DNA of 64,000 bases. Source: Sphingopyxis sp. OPL5. Lineage in GTDB: Bacteria; Pseudomonadota; Alphaproteobacteria; Sphingomonadales; Sphingomonadaceae. The DNA lies in the NCBI RefSeq assembly GCF_003797775.2, contig NZ_CP060725.1:2350001-2414000 (forward strand), read 5' to 3'. Shown piece after piece: positions 34,038-43,098 of this stretch; the first letter of the stretch is position 1, and every line of letters starts with the position of its first letter. A program made the translations under genes and the position numbers. The notes below the pieces were generated by a model. That model was not told the origin of the DNA and did no database searches. It worked only from the letters and a program-made list of their open reading frames with translations.

Positions 34038-34796
34038 ATGAAGCTACGCTGGTCTGCCTTTACCTTGGCGTTTATCTCTGGAGTCATCGCTGTGCCCGCT
34101 AGTGCCGACATGTCCGCGCTCTATGAAGTCCAATCGGAGGACGAGTTCGAGCAGAAGCTCGACATGGCCATGACAATTGAAATCAATGAAGCTGGCGATG
34201 CCCGGCTGCACATTTCCGGAAAGTCCGATTACTTCCTCATCCGTGACGGGGAGGTTTACGCGATCAGTCGCGGTATCGATGGGCCTTACGCCAAGAAGCT
34301 GAATGACCTTGAAGCAGTGATTGCGGATGCCGGGCAGGCTGGAGGGATATCGCTCGATTTGGTCGATCAGTTCACCAAGATCGATTTGGTTGAGAAGGGT
34401 GCGGTGAATGTCGGAAAGTGGAAGGGGCGCGGCTACGCCGAACGCGGTTCGAACAGGAAGGTTGGGCCAGTCGATCTGATCATCTCGGACGATGAGTATC
34501 TAAGCCCCATCGGCAGCGCTTTCGCCCGCTTGGTCAAAGGTCGCTTCGGAACGCTCAGAGCTTTGTCACTTACCAACCTTTTCGGGTTCGGTGTTTACGA
34601 CCCGAAGGTGCGCGAACTTCTCGCGAGCGGCACTCCTCTCCGCCTCAAGGGGCTTGAGCTGTCAGAGGTGTCCGACGCAACCGTTGATCCGGAGAGGTTC
34701 GAGCTGCCTGCCCGAGTTCTAAGTCCCGACGAAATCCGCAGGCAACACGAGCCATTCGAGTGGGCTCCGACTTTTGACCGGCAACCGAGGGGCTGA
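34038..34796 (+). CDS. Secreted protein, unknown function, atypical composition
   Basis: A 252-residue exported protein starting MKLRWSAFTLAFISGVIAVP with a signal peptide ending near SADM. GAGGT sits 7 bp before the ATG at 34038; an ATG two codons earlier is too close to it. The mature part has alternating polar and hydrophobic stretches (KLDMAMTIEINEAGDARLHI, SDYFLIRDGEVYAISRG) that suggest a beta-sheet domain. The codons are less GC-rich than those of the neighbours. I do not recognise a family. It stands alone between the HTH protein and the HHH protein. Confidence 0.65.
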   Translation: MKLRWSAFTLAFISGVIAVPASADMSALYEVQSEDEFEQKLDMAMTIEINEAGDARLHISGKSDYFLIRDGEVYAISRGIDGPYAKKLNDLEAVIADAGQAGGISLDLVDQFTKIDLVEKGAVNVGKWKGRGYAERGSNRKVGPVDLIISDDEYLSPIGSAFARLVKGRFGTLRALSLTNLFGFGVYDPKVRELLASGTPLRLKGLELSEVSDATVDPERFELPARVLSPDEIRRQHEPFEWAPTFDRQPRG

Positions 34797-34895
34797 AGCT
34801 ACCGCGGCACGCTTGCATGCGACCGGGTAAGGATAATCGCTTCCTGGTAGGCTTGGTGCCGAGGTCGAACGTCCGCAATCGGTCGAAATCCGTCG

Positions 34896-35567
34896 TTACA
34901 GTTCGCCGCCCAGCGCGCCATATTTCGCTTCGAACCCGGCCTTGTCGCCGCGCGCCAGATAGCCCGCCTGGTCGACGAAATTGTCGCGCGCGATGCGGCC
35001 CTGGAAGGCGCCGAGTTGCGGATCGATCGCGGCGATATCGGCGTCGGTCCAGTCGGCGATCTGCTGGAAACCGGTGACTCCGAGGCCGTTCAGCAGGCCG
35101 GCGAGTTTGGGGCCGAGTCCCTTGATCAGCTGCAGATTATCGGCCTTCGCGGCAGCCGGAGCTGGAGCCGGAGCCGGAGCGGGAGCCGGTTCAGGGGCTG
35201 GAGCGGGGGCCGCTTCGGCGGTCGCCTCGACAGCCGGCGGCGGGGTTACCGGTTCGGCCGGTGCCGCCGGTGCTTCGGTTTCGGGTACCGGTTCGACGAC
35301 CGGTTCGGGCGCAGGGGGCGGGGGAGGCGGCGGGGCTGCGACCGGGGGCGCGGGCACCGGCGCCGGTTCCTTCGGCTTGAAGCGTGCGGGCTCGGCGGCG
35401 ACGATCTCGGGCTTCACCGCTTCGAGCGGCTTCTTCGGTTCGGCGGGCGGGGCGACGGTCGGCGCGACATCCTCGGCCTTTTTGCGGCCGAACAGGAACC
35501 ATAGCAGCACGACCGCGACGACGAGCCCGACGACCGCGATGACATAATTTTCCTGAAGCCACACCAT
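34896..35567 (-). CDS. Membrane-anchored helix-hairpin-helix protein with Pro/Ala linker
   Basis: A 223-residue protein starting MVWLQENYVIAVVGLVVAVV: a single N-terminal membrane helix, then a basic patch (FGRKKAED), then a long Pro/Ala/Glu linker (about residues 30-145) and a C-terminal helix-hairpin-helix-like domain (LQLIKGLGPKLAGLLNGLGV, GFQQIADWTDADIAAID). The last domain resembles those seen in NADH-dehydrogenase-associated and ribosomal L21-fused proteins and may bind nucleic acid or protein. GGAG precedes the ATG. The linker could span an envelope layer, but the topology is not proven. Confidence 0.75.
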   Translation of the reverse strand: MVWLQENYVIAVVGLVVAVVLLWFLFGRKKAEDVAPTVAPPAEPKKPLEAVKPEIVAAEPARFKPKEPAPVPAPPVAAPPPPPPPAPEPVVEPVPETEAPAAPAEPVTPPPAVEATAEAAPAPAPEPAPAPAPAPAPAAAKADNLQLIKGLGPKLAGLLNGLGVTGFQQIADWTDADIAAIDPQLGAFQGRIARDNFVDQAGYLARGDKAGFEAKYGALGGEL

Positions 35568-35631
35568 GATAGTCTCCCTGTCTTTCGGTCAGCCTATGCG
35601 GGTGTGCGCATCGGGTCGACCCATAATCTAT

Positions 35632-35701
35632 GTCATCCCCGCGAAAGCGGGGACCCAGTTCCGATGCTGGCTCGCTGGGTCCCCGCTTTCGCGGGGATGA
35701 C
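35632..35701. repeat. Inverted repeat, perfect 27-bp arms
   Basis: Arms at 35632-35658 and 35675-35701 are perfect complements over 27 bp with a 16-bp loop. The core is GTCATCCCCGCGAAAGCGGG. This type of repeat is scattered in many alphaproteobacterial genomes. It lies between the HHH gene and the end of purD and can form a strong hairpin in either transcript. Confidence 0.9.
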
Positions 35702-35712
35702 GAATGGGGTGG

Positions 35713-36990
35713 CTATTCGGCCTCGCGCGCGACTTCCCGCCAGCCGATGTCGCGGCGGCAGAAGCCGGTCGGGAAATCGAGCCTGTCGACCGCGGCATAG
35801 GCGCGCGCCTGCGCTTCGGTGACGGTGCGGCCGGTCGCGGTGACGCCCAGCACGCGCCCGCCCGCTGCGACGATGGTTTCGCCGTCGCGCGCGGTGCCGG
35901 CGTGGAAAACGCGTGTGCCGCCAGCTTCTGCTTCGGCGATGCCATGGATGACGCCGCCCTTTGCGGGGGTCGCCGGATAGCCGTTCGCCGCCATCACCAC
36001 GGTCAGCGCATAATCGCTTGTGAAAGCGGGCGGGGTCGCCCCGGCCAGCGCGGCGGTCGCGGCGGCATGGAGCAGCGCGGCGAGGTCGCCGGTGTAACGC
36101 ATCATCAGCACCTGGCATTCGGGGTCGCCGAAACGCGCGTTATATTCGATCAGCCTCGGCCCCGTGTCGGTGAGCATCAGCCCCGCGAACAGCACCCCGA
36201 TATAGGGCGTGCCCTCGGCGGCGAGCGTCGCCACGGTCGGGCGGATGATGCGGTCCATCACCGCCGCTTCGAGGTCGGGGGTGAGGACCGGTGCGGGGCT
36301 GTACGCGCCCATGCCGCCGGTGTTCGGACCGACGTCGCCGTCGCCGACGCGTTTGTGGTCCTGCGCGCTGCCGAACGCCATGACGTCGGTGCCGTCGGAC
36401 AGCGCGAAAAAGCTTGCCTCCTCGCCGGTCATGAATTCCTCGATCACCACCTCGGCACCCGCGCCGCCGAAGGCGCCGCCGAACATGTCGTCGATGGCGG
36501 CGGCGGCGTCTTCGGCGGTCTCGGCGATGATCACGCCCTTGCCCGCGGCGAGGCCGTCGGCCTTGATCACGACCGGGATGTCGAAGCCTTCGAGCACCGC
36601 ATGCGCTTCCTCGGCGCTGGTGCAGCGGGCATAAGCGGCGGTCGGGATCGACGCGCGGGCGCACAGGTCCTTGGTAAAGCCCTTGCTGCCTTCGAGCCGC
36701 GCCGCCGCGGCGCCGGGGCCGAAGGTCGCGATGCCAAGCGCGCGCAGCCGGTCGGCGAGGCCGGCGACGAGCGGCGCCTCGGGACCGACGACGACGAAGT
36801 CGATCGCGTGGGCGGTGCAGAAGGCGGTGAGGCCGTCGAGGTCGTCGACCGCGACGGGCACGCATTCGGCATGAGCCTCGATCCCCGGGCTGCCGGGCGC
36901 GGCATAGAGCTTGGCGCACGACGGCGATTGTGCCAGTTGCCAGCTCAGCGCATGTTCGCGGCCCCCCGAGCCGACCAGCAGGATATTCAT
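35713..36990 (-). CDS. purD: Phosphoribosylamine--glycine ligase
   Basis: A 425-residue ATP-grasp enzyme of purine synthesis (second step). Motifs: [20 protein letters not shown] at the start, [44 protein letters not shown], and [13 protein letters not shown] in the ATP-grasp core. GGGA lies 7 bp before the ATG at 36990; the longer frame to 37143 belongs to the shadow of xseA. Its start codon overlaps that of xseA on the opposite strand (CATG). Confidence 0.96.
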   Translation of the reverse strand: MNILLVGSGGREHALSWQLAQSPSCAKLYAAPGSPGIEAHAECVPVAVDDLDGLTAFCTAHAIDFVVVGPEAPLVAGLADRLRALGIATFGPGAAAARLEGSKGFTKDLCARASIPTAAYARCTSAEEAHAVLEGFDIPVVIKADGLAAGKGVIIAETAEDAAAAIDDMFGGAFGGAGAEVVIEEFMTGEEASFFALSDGTDVMAFGSAQDHKRVGDGDVGPNTGGMGAYSPAPVLTPDLEAAVMDRIIRPTVATLAAEGTPYIGVLFAGLMLTDTGPRLIEYNARFGDPECQVLMMRYTGDLAALLHAAATAALAGATPPAFTSDYALTVVMAANGYPATPAKGGVIHGIAEAEAGGTRVFHAGTARDGETIVAAGGRVLGVTATGRTVTEAQARAYAAVDRLDFPTGFCRRDIGWREVAREAE

Positions 36991-38446
36991 GGCAGTCCCT
37001 TTTCCCGATCCGGCGTCCGAAACCGACCCCGCGGCGCGGCTGTTAGCCGAGGCGGCGCCCGGCGACAATGTGCCGCCGTCGCCGTATGGCGACAATGCTC
37101 CGGCGCTATCGGTCAGCCAATTGTCGGCGGCGATCAAGCGCACGGTCGAGGATGGCTTTGCGCGCGTCCGCGTGCGCGGCGAATTGTCGGGGGCGAAGCG
37201 TGCGGCGTCGGGGCATTTTTATGCCGCGCTGAAAGACGATAATGCGCTGATCGACATGGTGATGTGGAAGGGGCAGGCGGCGCGCCTCGCCTTCCGGCCC
37301 GAGGACGGGATCGAGGTGATCGCGACCGGCAAGCTCACCACCTATCCGGGGCGCTCCAAATATCAGCTGGTGGTCGATACGCTCGAGGTCGCGGGCGAGG
37401 GCGCGCTGATGCTGCTCTTCGAGAAATTGAAGGCGCGGCTCGGCGAAGAGGGATTGTTCGATCAGGACAGCAAGCAGCCCCTGCCGCGCCTGCCGCGTGT
37501 GATCGGTGTGGTGACCTCGCCGACCGGCGCGGTGATCCGCGACATTCTCCACCGCCTCGCCGACCGGTTCCCGATGCATGTCATCGTCTGGCCGGTATTG
37601 GTGCAGGGCGACGGCGCCGCGGCGCAGGTCGCGCATGCGATCCGCGGCTTCGACGCGATCGCGCCCGGCGGGCCGGTGCCGCGCCCCGACCTCGTCATCG
37701 TCGCGCGCGGCGGCGGGTCGATCGAGGATCTGTGGGCGTTCAACGAAGAGGTGGTCGTGCGCGCGCTCGCCGACTGCCGGATCCCGACGATCAGCGCCGT
37801 GGGGCACGAAACCGACACGACGCTTGCGGACTATGCCGCCGACCGCCGCGCGCCGACGCCGACGGCGGCCGCCGAGATGGCGGTGCCGGTGCGCGCCGAA
37901 TTGCAGGAACTGCTGCTCCAGCGCGCGGGACGGATGATCGCGGCGGCGAACCGGCATCAGGCGCTGGCGGGCGAGCGGCTGACCGCGCTGGCGCGGCATT
38001 TGCCGCGCCGCGAGGCGCTCTATGCGCCGCAGCGCCAGCGGCTCGACGATTCGGGCGACCGGCTCGACCGCAGCCAGCGCCACCGGCTGGCGGTGATCGC
38101 CGAGCGGCTCGCGACGCGGTCGGGCGCGCTCCGGCCTTCGCTGCTGGCGCGGCGCTGGGACCGCGACCGGGCGCGGATCGAAGGACTGGGGCGATTGCTC
38201 GATAGCCTCGACCCGCGCGCGCTGCTGTCGCGCGGCTATGCGATGGTGCGCGATACCGGCGGCGCGATCGTCACGACCGCGGCGAAGGCCGAGCAGGCGG
38301 GGCATCTGCGGCTGCAGTTCGCCGACGGCGAATTGCCGGTGCAGGTGGCGGGCGGCGATGCCGCTCCGCCTCTTCCGGCCGCGGCCAAACCGGCGCGCAA
38401 GCCGTCGCCGGACGCGCCGAAACGGGGGCAGGGCGAGCTTTTCTGA
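36989..38446 (+). CDS. xseA: Exodeoxyribonuclease VII large subunit
   Basis: A 485-residue nuclease subunit that degrades single-stranded DNA. The N-terminal OB domain ([37 protein letters not shown]) is followed by the catalytic region with [38 protein letters not shown] and [21 protein letters not shown] helical coiled region and the C-terminal [12 protein letters not shown] follow. The ATG at 36989 has AGGA 7 bp upstream, lying inside purD codons. A DUF2093 gene follows, a frequent alphaproteobacterial neighbour. Confidence 0.95.
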   Translation: MAVPFPDPASETDPAARLLAEAAPGDNVPPSPYGDNAPALSVSQLSAAIKRTVEDGFARVRVRGELSGAKRAASGHFYAALKDDNALIDMVMWKGQAARLAFRPEDGIEVIATGKLTTYPGRSKYQLVVDTLEVAGEGALMLLFEKLKARLGEEGLFDQDSKQPLPRLPRVIGVVTSPTGAVIRDILHRLADRFPMHVIVWPVLVQGDGAAAQVAHAIRGFDAIAPGGPVPRPDLVIVARGGGSIEDLWAFNEEVVVRALADCRIPTISAVGHETDTTLADYAADRRAPTPTAAAEMAVPVRAELQELLLQRAGRMIAAANRHQALAGERLTALARHLPRREALYAPQRQRLDDSGDRLDRSQRHRLAVIAERLATRSGALRPSLLARRWDRDRARIEGLGRLLDSLDPRALLSRGYAMVRDTGGAIVTTAAKAEQAGHLRLQFADGELPVQVAGGDAAPPLPAAAKPARKPSPDAPKRGQGELF

Positions 38447-38521
38447 CGTCGCCGGGGCTGGCCGGGCACGCCGAAGCTGCTATGGTCGGCGCGAATATCG
38501 TCACCGAATGGACCCCCGACC

Positions 38522-38728
38522 ATGTTGATCGCCAGCCGCAATCGCCTCGCCCGCCTGCAGTTCGGGCCCAACGGCTTTCGGATATTGTCGCCGGGCGATC
38601 ATGTGCTGTGCGCGGTGACCGGGGTGCCGATCGGGCTCGACGAGCTGCGCTACTGGTCGGTCGCACGGCAGGAGCCTTATGCGAGCGCGGCGATTTCGGT
38701 GCAGGCGGCGCTCGAATCCAGAGCATGA
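38522..38728 (+). CDS. DUF2093-domain protein
   Basis: A 68-residue protein starting MLIASRNRLARLQFGPNGFR, containing the whole DUF2093 motif: FRILSPGDHVLCAVTGVPIG then LDELRYWSVARQEPYASA. This small family is confined to alphaproteobacteria and is often next to xseA, as here. No function is known. The stop overlaps the ATG of the M23 peptidase (ATGA), so it is translationally coupled to it. Confidence 0.9.
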   Translation: MLIASRNRLARLQFGPNGFRILSPGDHVLCAVTGVPIGLDELRYWSVARQEPYASAAISVQAALESRA

Positions 38729-39660
38729 CGCGCCACCGACGCTGGCGGCGCTATGGTGCCGCGCTGCCGCTGCTGGTCGTTGCGGGAAGCTGTGTGCCCC
38801 CGGTCAGCGAGTCGGCCGCGCTGCCGCCGCCTCCGCCGCGGGTCGAGGCCGCCGCGCCGCCGACGCCGGTGGTGGTCGGCCCGATCGCGCCGCTCCGCCG
38901 CGATTTCACGCTGCGGGGCACCGCCGAACAGGGCGGCGCCATGGTCGGGCAGGTGCCGGGCGGAATCGCGGCGCTGACGCTCGACGGACGGCCGGTTGCG
39001 ACGACCGACGACGGCGCCTTCCTGATCGCCTTCGACCGCGATGCCGCTGCGACGGCGCGGCTCGTCGCGACCTTCGCCGACGGCCGCACGATCGAACGCG
39101 CGCTAAGCGTCGCGCCCGGCAACTGGCGGATCGAGAATATCAACGCCCCCTATCGCGGCGGCGCGTCGAGCGACGCCGAGTTCGAGCGCCGTCGCCCCGC
39201 CGAACTGGCGCAGATCGCCGAGGCGCGCCGCGTCGATCACGCCTCGGACGGCTGGCGTCAGCATTTCATCTGGCCGGTGACCGGACGGCGATCGGGCTTC
39301 TTCGGCTCGCAGCGCGTCTATCAGGGCAAGCCGGGCAGTTATCACAGCGGCGCCGATATCGCGGTGCCGGCGGGCACGCCGTTCGTCGCGCCCGCCGACG
39401 GGGTCGTCGTCCTCGCGGCGGCGTCGCCCTTCACGCTCGAGGGCAATCTGCTGATCGTCGATCACGGCATGGGGCTGAACAGCGCCTTTCTCCACTGTCA
39501 GCGGCTCGACGTGAAGGTCGGCGACCGCGTCGTCCAGGGGCAGCGGCTGGGCACGGTGGGGCAAACCGGCCGCGCGACGGGTCCGCATATGCACTGGGGC
39601 ATGAAATGGCGCGATGCGCGCCTCGATCCGGGCAAGCTCGCGGGGCCGATGGGGAACTGA
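38725..39660 (+). CDS. M23-family metallopeptidase (envelope hydrolase)
   Basis: A 311-residue exported protein starting MTRHRRWRRYGAALPLLVVA with a possible lipobox AGSC. After a proline-rich linker and a beta-rich region, a LytM/M23 domain begins near residue 195: YHSGADIAVPAGTPF (first His and Asp ligands), LNSAFLHCQRLDV and TGPHMHWGMKW (HxH). These are the zinc ligands of active M23 endopeptidases that cut peptidoglycan cross-links. Its ATG overlaps the DUF2093 stop. Confidence 0.92.
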   Translation: MTRHRRWRRYGAALPLLVVAGSCVPPVSESAALPPPPPRVEAAAPPTPVVVGPIAPLRRDFTLRGTAEQGGAMVGQVPGGIAALTLDGRPVATTDDGAFLIAFDRDAAATARLVATFADGRTIERALSVAPGNWRIENINAPYRGGASSDAEFERRRPAELAQIAEARRVDHASDGWRQHFIWPVTGRRSGFFGSQRVYQGKPGSYHSGADIAVPAGTPFVAPADGVVVLAAASPFTLEGNLLIVDHGMGLNSAFLHCQRLDVKVGDRVVQGQRLGTVGQTGRATGPHMHWGMKWRDARLDPGKLAGPMGN

Positions 39661-39917
39661 GGCTGCGAGCGATTTCGTAACCGGCGTAACTTTATGTCGC
39701 ATAACATGCTGCGACGCATCATAGAATTTCGCGCGCCCTCGCACTTGTTGCAAATACGTCACAATGGCCGGTGAAACCGCCGGAAGCGCCGGAAATTCCC
39801 TTTACTCCACATGAATGAAGGATCATCCCGCACGCTATCGGGGCATCTGTGCGCTGGCGTTTTGCCGGCGCAATGGGGGTCCGGGTATCTTATCCATCAG
39901 TAGCAAGGGACTGCACT

Positions 39918-42900
39918 GTGAAGAAAACCCAATATTCCAAGCTGAAACTGGGCGCCGCACCGCTGGTGCTGAGCGTTGCGCTCGTTTCGGTTCCTGCCTT
40001 CGCGCAGGACGCAGAAGACGGTGCGGCGGCCGAAAAGGAAATCGTCGTCACCGGTTCGCTGATCCGCAACCCGAACCTCGAGCAGTCGACGCCGGTCAAC
40101 GTGACCACGTCGGACACGATCGAGCTGAAGCAGTCGAACACCGCGGAAGAAGTTCTGCGCGAACTGCCGGGCGTCGTCGCCAACATCGGTTCGGCCGTCA
40201 ACAACGGCAACGGCGGCGCTTCGTACGTCGATCTTCGTGGCCTCGGCTCGACCCGCAACATCGTGCTGCTGAACGGCAACCGCGTCGCGCCGTCGGACGT
40301 CAACGGCCGCGTCGACCTTAACAACATCCCGCTGGCCCTGATCGAGCGCGTCGATGCGCTGACCGGCGCCGCGGTGACCACCTATGGCGCCGACGCCATC
40401 ACCGGCGTCGTCAACTTCATCACCAAGCGCGATTTCGCGGGTCTGGAAGTCACGGCTTCGGAACAGATCACCGAGCAGGGTGACGGCAACGTCTTCCGCG
40501 TCGACGCCACCATCGGTGCGAACTTCGACGACGGCCGCGGCAACGCGGTGCTGAGCATCGGTTACCAGCAGGCCGACCCCGTCTATCAGGGCGCGCGTCC
40601 GTTCTCGGTCAACCAGGTCGACAGCTATACCGGCGGCACCGGCGGTTCGGGCACCTCGGTTCCCTCGCGCTTCTCGGGCACGCGTCCGCTGAACGCCGAT
40701 GGCACGATCAACACCACGCCCAACCCGGACGGCAACGGCAATGGCGGCGTGCGGCAGGTGAACGCCGCTGGCCAGGCGGTTGGCACGTTCCAGACGTTCA
40801 ACTTCAACCCGTTCAACATCTTCCAGACGCCGTTCGAACGCTTCAACATCTATGGCCAGGCCAATTATGAAGTGTCGGATTCGGTCGAGGTCTATACGCG
40901 CGGCATGTTCTCGAAGCAGACCGTGTCGACGATCATCGCCCCGTCGGGTTCGTTCGGCGGTACCGTCACGATCAACCTGAACAACCCGTTCCTGCCCGCA
41001 ACACTGCGTAACCAGTTCTGCGCACTGAACACCTTGGGTGCGGGCGCCTATAAGGCGCTTTATACGCCGACGGAATGCGCAGCCGCAGCCGCCGCGCGGG
41101 GGCCGACCAACGCTGACGGAACCACGAATACTGACTACAAGACCGTTACCGTCGCGCTGTCGCGTCGTACTCCGGAAGTCGGTCCGCGTATCAGCGATTA
41201 TCAGACGACTTTCTTCGACTATCGCGTCGGCGCCCGTGGCGGCATCACCGACTCGATCGACTGGAACGTCGAAGGCGCCTATGGCGAATCGGAAAATATC
41301 CAGACGATTCAGGGCTATACGCTGCAGTCGCGTTTCCGCGAAGCGGCGCTGTCGAATGATGGCGTGACCTGCCAGAGCGGCAACCCGGATTGCGTTCCGG
41401 TCAACCTGTTCGGTCCCGAAGGCTCGATCACGCCCGCAATGGCTGGTTACCTCCAGGAAAACAGCACCTCGGTGAACCGCACGTCGCTGGCGCAGGCCCG
41501 CGCGATCATCTCGGGCGACCTCGGCTTCACCTCGCCGGGTGCGGTCCAGCCGATCGGCTTCGCCCTCGGCGGCGAATATCGCAAATATCGCGCGCAGCAG
41601 GCGTCGGACCTTCTCGCCAAGACCCCGGGTGAACTCGGCGGCGCCGGCGGTGCGGCTCCCGACATCGATGGCCAGTATGACGTCTATGAAGCATATGCCG
41701 AAATCGTGGCGCCGCTGATCGAGGACAAGCCGTTCTTCGAAAGCCTGACCCTCGAAGCCGGCATCCGCTATTCGGACTACAGCGTCCGTGGCGCCGCCGG
41801 TTACAACACCACGACCTGGAAGGCCGGCGGCAGCTGGGAACCGGGCGCGGGCGTGAAGTTCCGTGGTAACTACAGCCGCGCTGTTCGCGCGCCGAACATC
41901 GGCGAACTGTTCACGCCGACCTCGGTTGGCCTGACCAACCTCGGCATCGATCCCTGCGCTGGCACGGGTCCGACGTTGCCCGCCAACGCCAACCTGCGTG
42001 CGGTCTGTATCGCGCAGGGCGCTCCGGCTGGCACGATCGGTTCGATCACCAACCCGACCGCGGCTCAGGCCAATATCACCACCGGTGGTAACCTGAACCT
42101 GCAGCCGGAAAAGGCCGACACCTGGACCCTGGGTGTGGTGTGGCAGCCCGACTTCCTGCCGCGTTTCAACATGTCGATCGACTATTACAACATCAAGATC
42201 AACGACGTGTTGGGTACGCCGCTGCCGGGTGACATCATCGCGGCCTGCTTCGATAATCTCACCGCAGGCAGCGCAACCGATCCGGCTTGTACGTCGATCC
42301 GTCGCAACCCGATCACCGGTGGCCTCGACGGCGATCCGGCGACCACTGCGGGCCTGTTCGGCACGACCAACAACCTTGGCCGTCTGTACACCGACGGCGT
42401 CGATCTGCTGTTGAACTATAACACCGATCTGGGCTTCGCCAGCCTCGACTGGTCGTTCGTCGGCAACTGGACGCGCCATTCGAAATTCAACGCGAATGTC
42501 GCCGATCCGGAAAGCCTGAACCGCGAATGCGTCGGCTACTACAGCGTGAACTGCTCGTTCACCGGTTCGATCCAGCCGGAGTTCCAGTTCTCGAACCGCT
42601 TCACGCTGGGCTTCGACAAGGTTGACGTGTCGCTGCTGTGGCGCTGGCAGGACAGCGTTTCGTTCGAGCCGGCCCAGCTGCAGGCCGACTTGGACTTCGC
42701 TCTCGACAATCCGGCCGACTGCCGCGATCCGAATGGTGCCGATCCCGACGGTTGCATGGTCAACCCCGAGTTCCGCAAGATCAAGGCGAAGCATTATTTC
42801 GACCTGACCACGCGGTTCAACGTCAGCGAAAACCTGACCTTCACGGCGACCGTGCAGAACCTGCTCAACCAGAAGCCGCCGATCGTCGGCAACTCGCTGG

Positions 42901-42992
42901 GTTCGACCACGTACAACAGCGGCAACACCTATCCGTCGACCTACGACGCGCTGGGCCGCCGCTACGCGGTGTCGGCGAAGCTGAAGTTCTAG
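39918..42992 (+). CDS. TonB-dependent receptor
   Basis: A 1024-residue outer-membrane receptor. The start is a GTG at 39918 (read as Met, then KKTQYSKLKLGAAPL), with AAGGGA upstream, giving a normal signal peptide that ends at AFAQ. A plug domain (EIVVTGSLIRNPNLEQSTPV; GLGSTRNIVLLNGNRVAPSD) is followed by a large barrel ending in YAVSAKLKF with a terminal Phe. It imports a substrate energised by TonB; which one is not clear. The codons look biased toward favoured ones, suggesting high expression. A strong terminator follows. A 258-bp upstream gap holds no other gene. Confidence 0.93.
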   Translation: MKKTQYSKLKLGAAPLVLSVALVSVPAFAQDAEDGAAAEKEIVVTGSLIRNPNLEQSTPVNVTTSDTIELKQSNTAEEVLRELPGVVANIGSAVNNGNGGASYVDLRGLGSTRNIVLLNGNRVAPSDVNGRVDLNNIPLALIERVDALTGAAVTTYGADAITGVVNFITKRDFAGLEVTASEQITEQGDGNVFRVDATIGANFDDGRGNAVLSIGYQQADPVYQGARPFSVNQVDSYTGGTGGSGTSVPSRFSGTRPLNADGTINTTPNPDGNGNGGVRQVNAAGQAVGTFQTFNFNPFNIFQTPFERFNIYGQANYEVSDSVEVYTRGMFSKQTVSTIIAPSGSFGGTVTINLNNPFLPATLRNQFCALNTLGAGAYKALYTPTECAAAAAARGPTNADGTTNTDYKTVTVALSRRTPEVGPRISDYQTTFFDYRVGARGGITDSIDWNVEGAYGESENIQTIQGYTLQSRFREAALSNDGVTCQSGNPDCVPVNLFGPEGSITPAMAGYLQENSTSVNRTSLAQARAIISGDLGFTSPGAVQPIGFALGGEYRKYRAQQASDLLAKTPGELGGAGGAAPDIDGQYDVYEAYAEIVAPLIEDKPFFESLTLEAGIRYSDYSVRGAAGYNTTTWKAGGSWEPGAGVKFRGNYSRAVRAPNIGELFTPTSVGLTNLGIDPCAGTGPTLPANANLRAVCIAQGAPAGTIGSITNPTAAQANITTGGNLNLQPEKADTWTLGVVWQPDFLPRFNMSIDYYNIKINDVLGTPLPGDIIAACFDNLTAGSATDPACTSIRRNPITGGLDGDPATTAGLFGTTNNLGRLYTDGVDLLLNYNTDLGFASLDWSFVGNWTRHSKFNANVADPESLNRECVGYYSVNCSFTGSIQPEFQFSNRFTLGFDKVDVSLLWRWQDSVSFEPAQLQADLDFALDNPADCRDPNGADPDGCMVNPEFRKIKAKHYFDLTTRFNVSENLTFTATVQNLLNQKPPIVGNSLGSTTYNSGNTYPSTYDALGRRYAVSAKLKF

Positions 42993-43018
42993 TCTTCTTC
43001 AGCCAAGCACAGGAATCG

Positions 43019-43050
43019 GGGGCGGACAGCGATGTCCGCCCCTTTTTCTT
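43019..43050 (+). terminator. Intrinsic terminator after the first TonB receptor
   Basis: A perfect 10-bp stem GGGGCGGACA/TGTCCGCCCC around GCGA is followed by TTTTTCTT, 26 bp after the receptor stop codon. Strong GC stem and T-tract. Confidence 0.9.
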
Positions 43051-43098
43051 TGCCTGCGGTAATCCGCACGAACCGGTGGCGGAGGTGACGCCGTGGCG

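Noticed and set aside
35632..35701. Short inverted repeat as an attachment site or phage boundary
   Set aside because: No tRNA, integrase or phage gene is nearby; it is a dispersed hairpin repeat.
39897..42794. Minus-strand frame of 965 codons over the first TonB receptor
   Set aside because: A shadow of a well-supported receptor on the plus strand with no domain in the translation.
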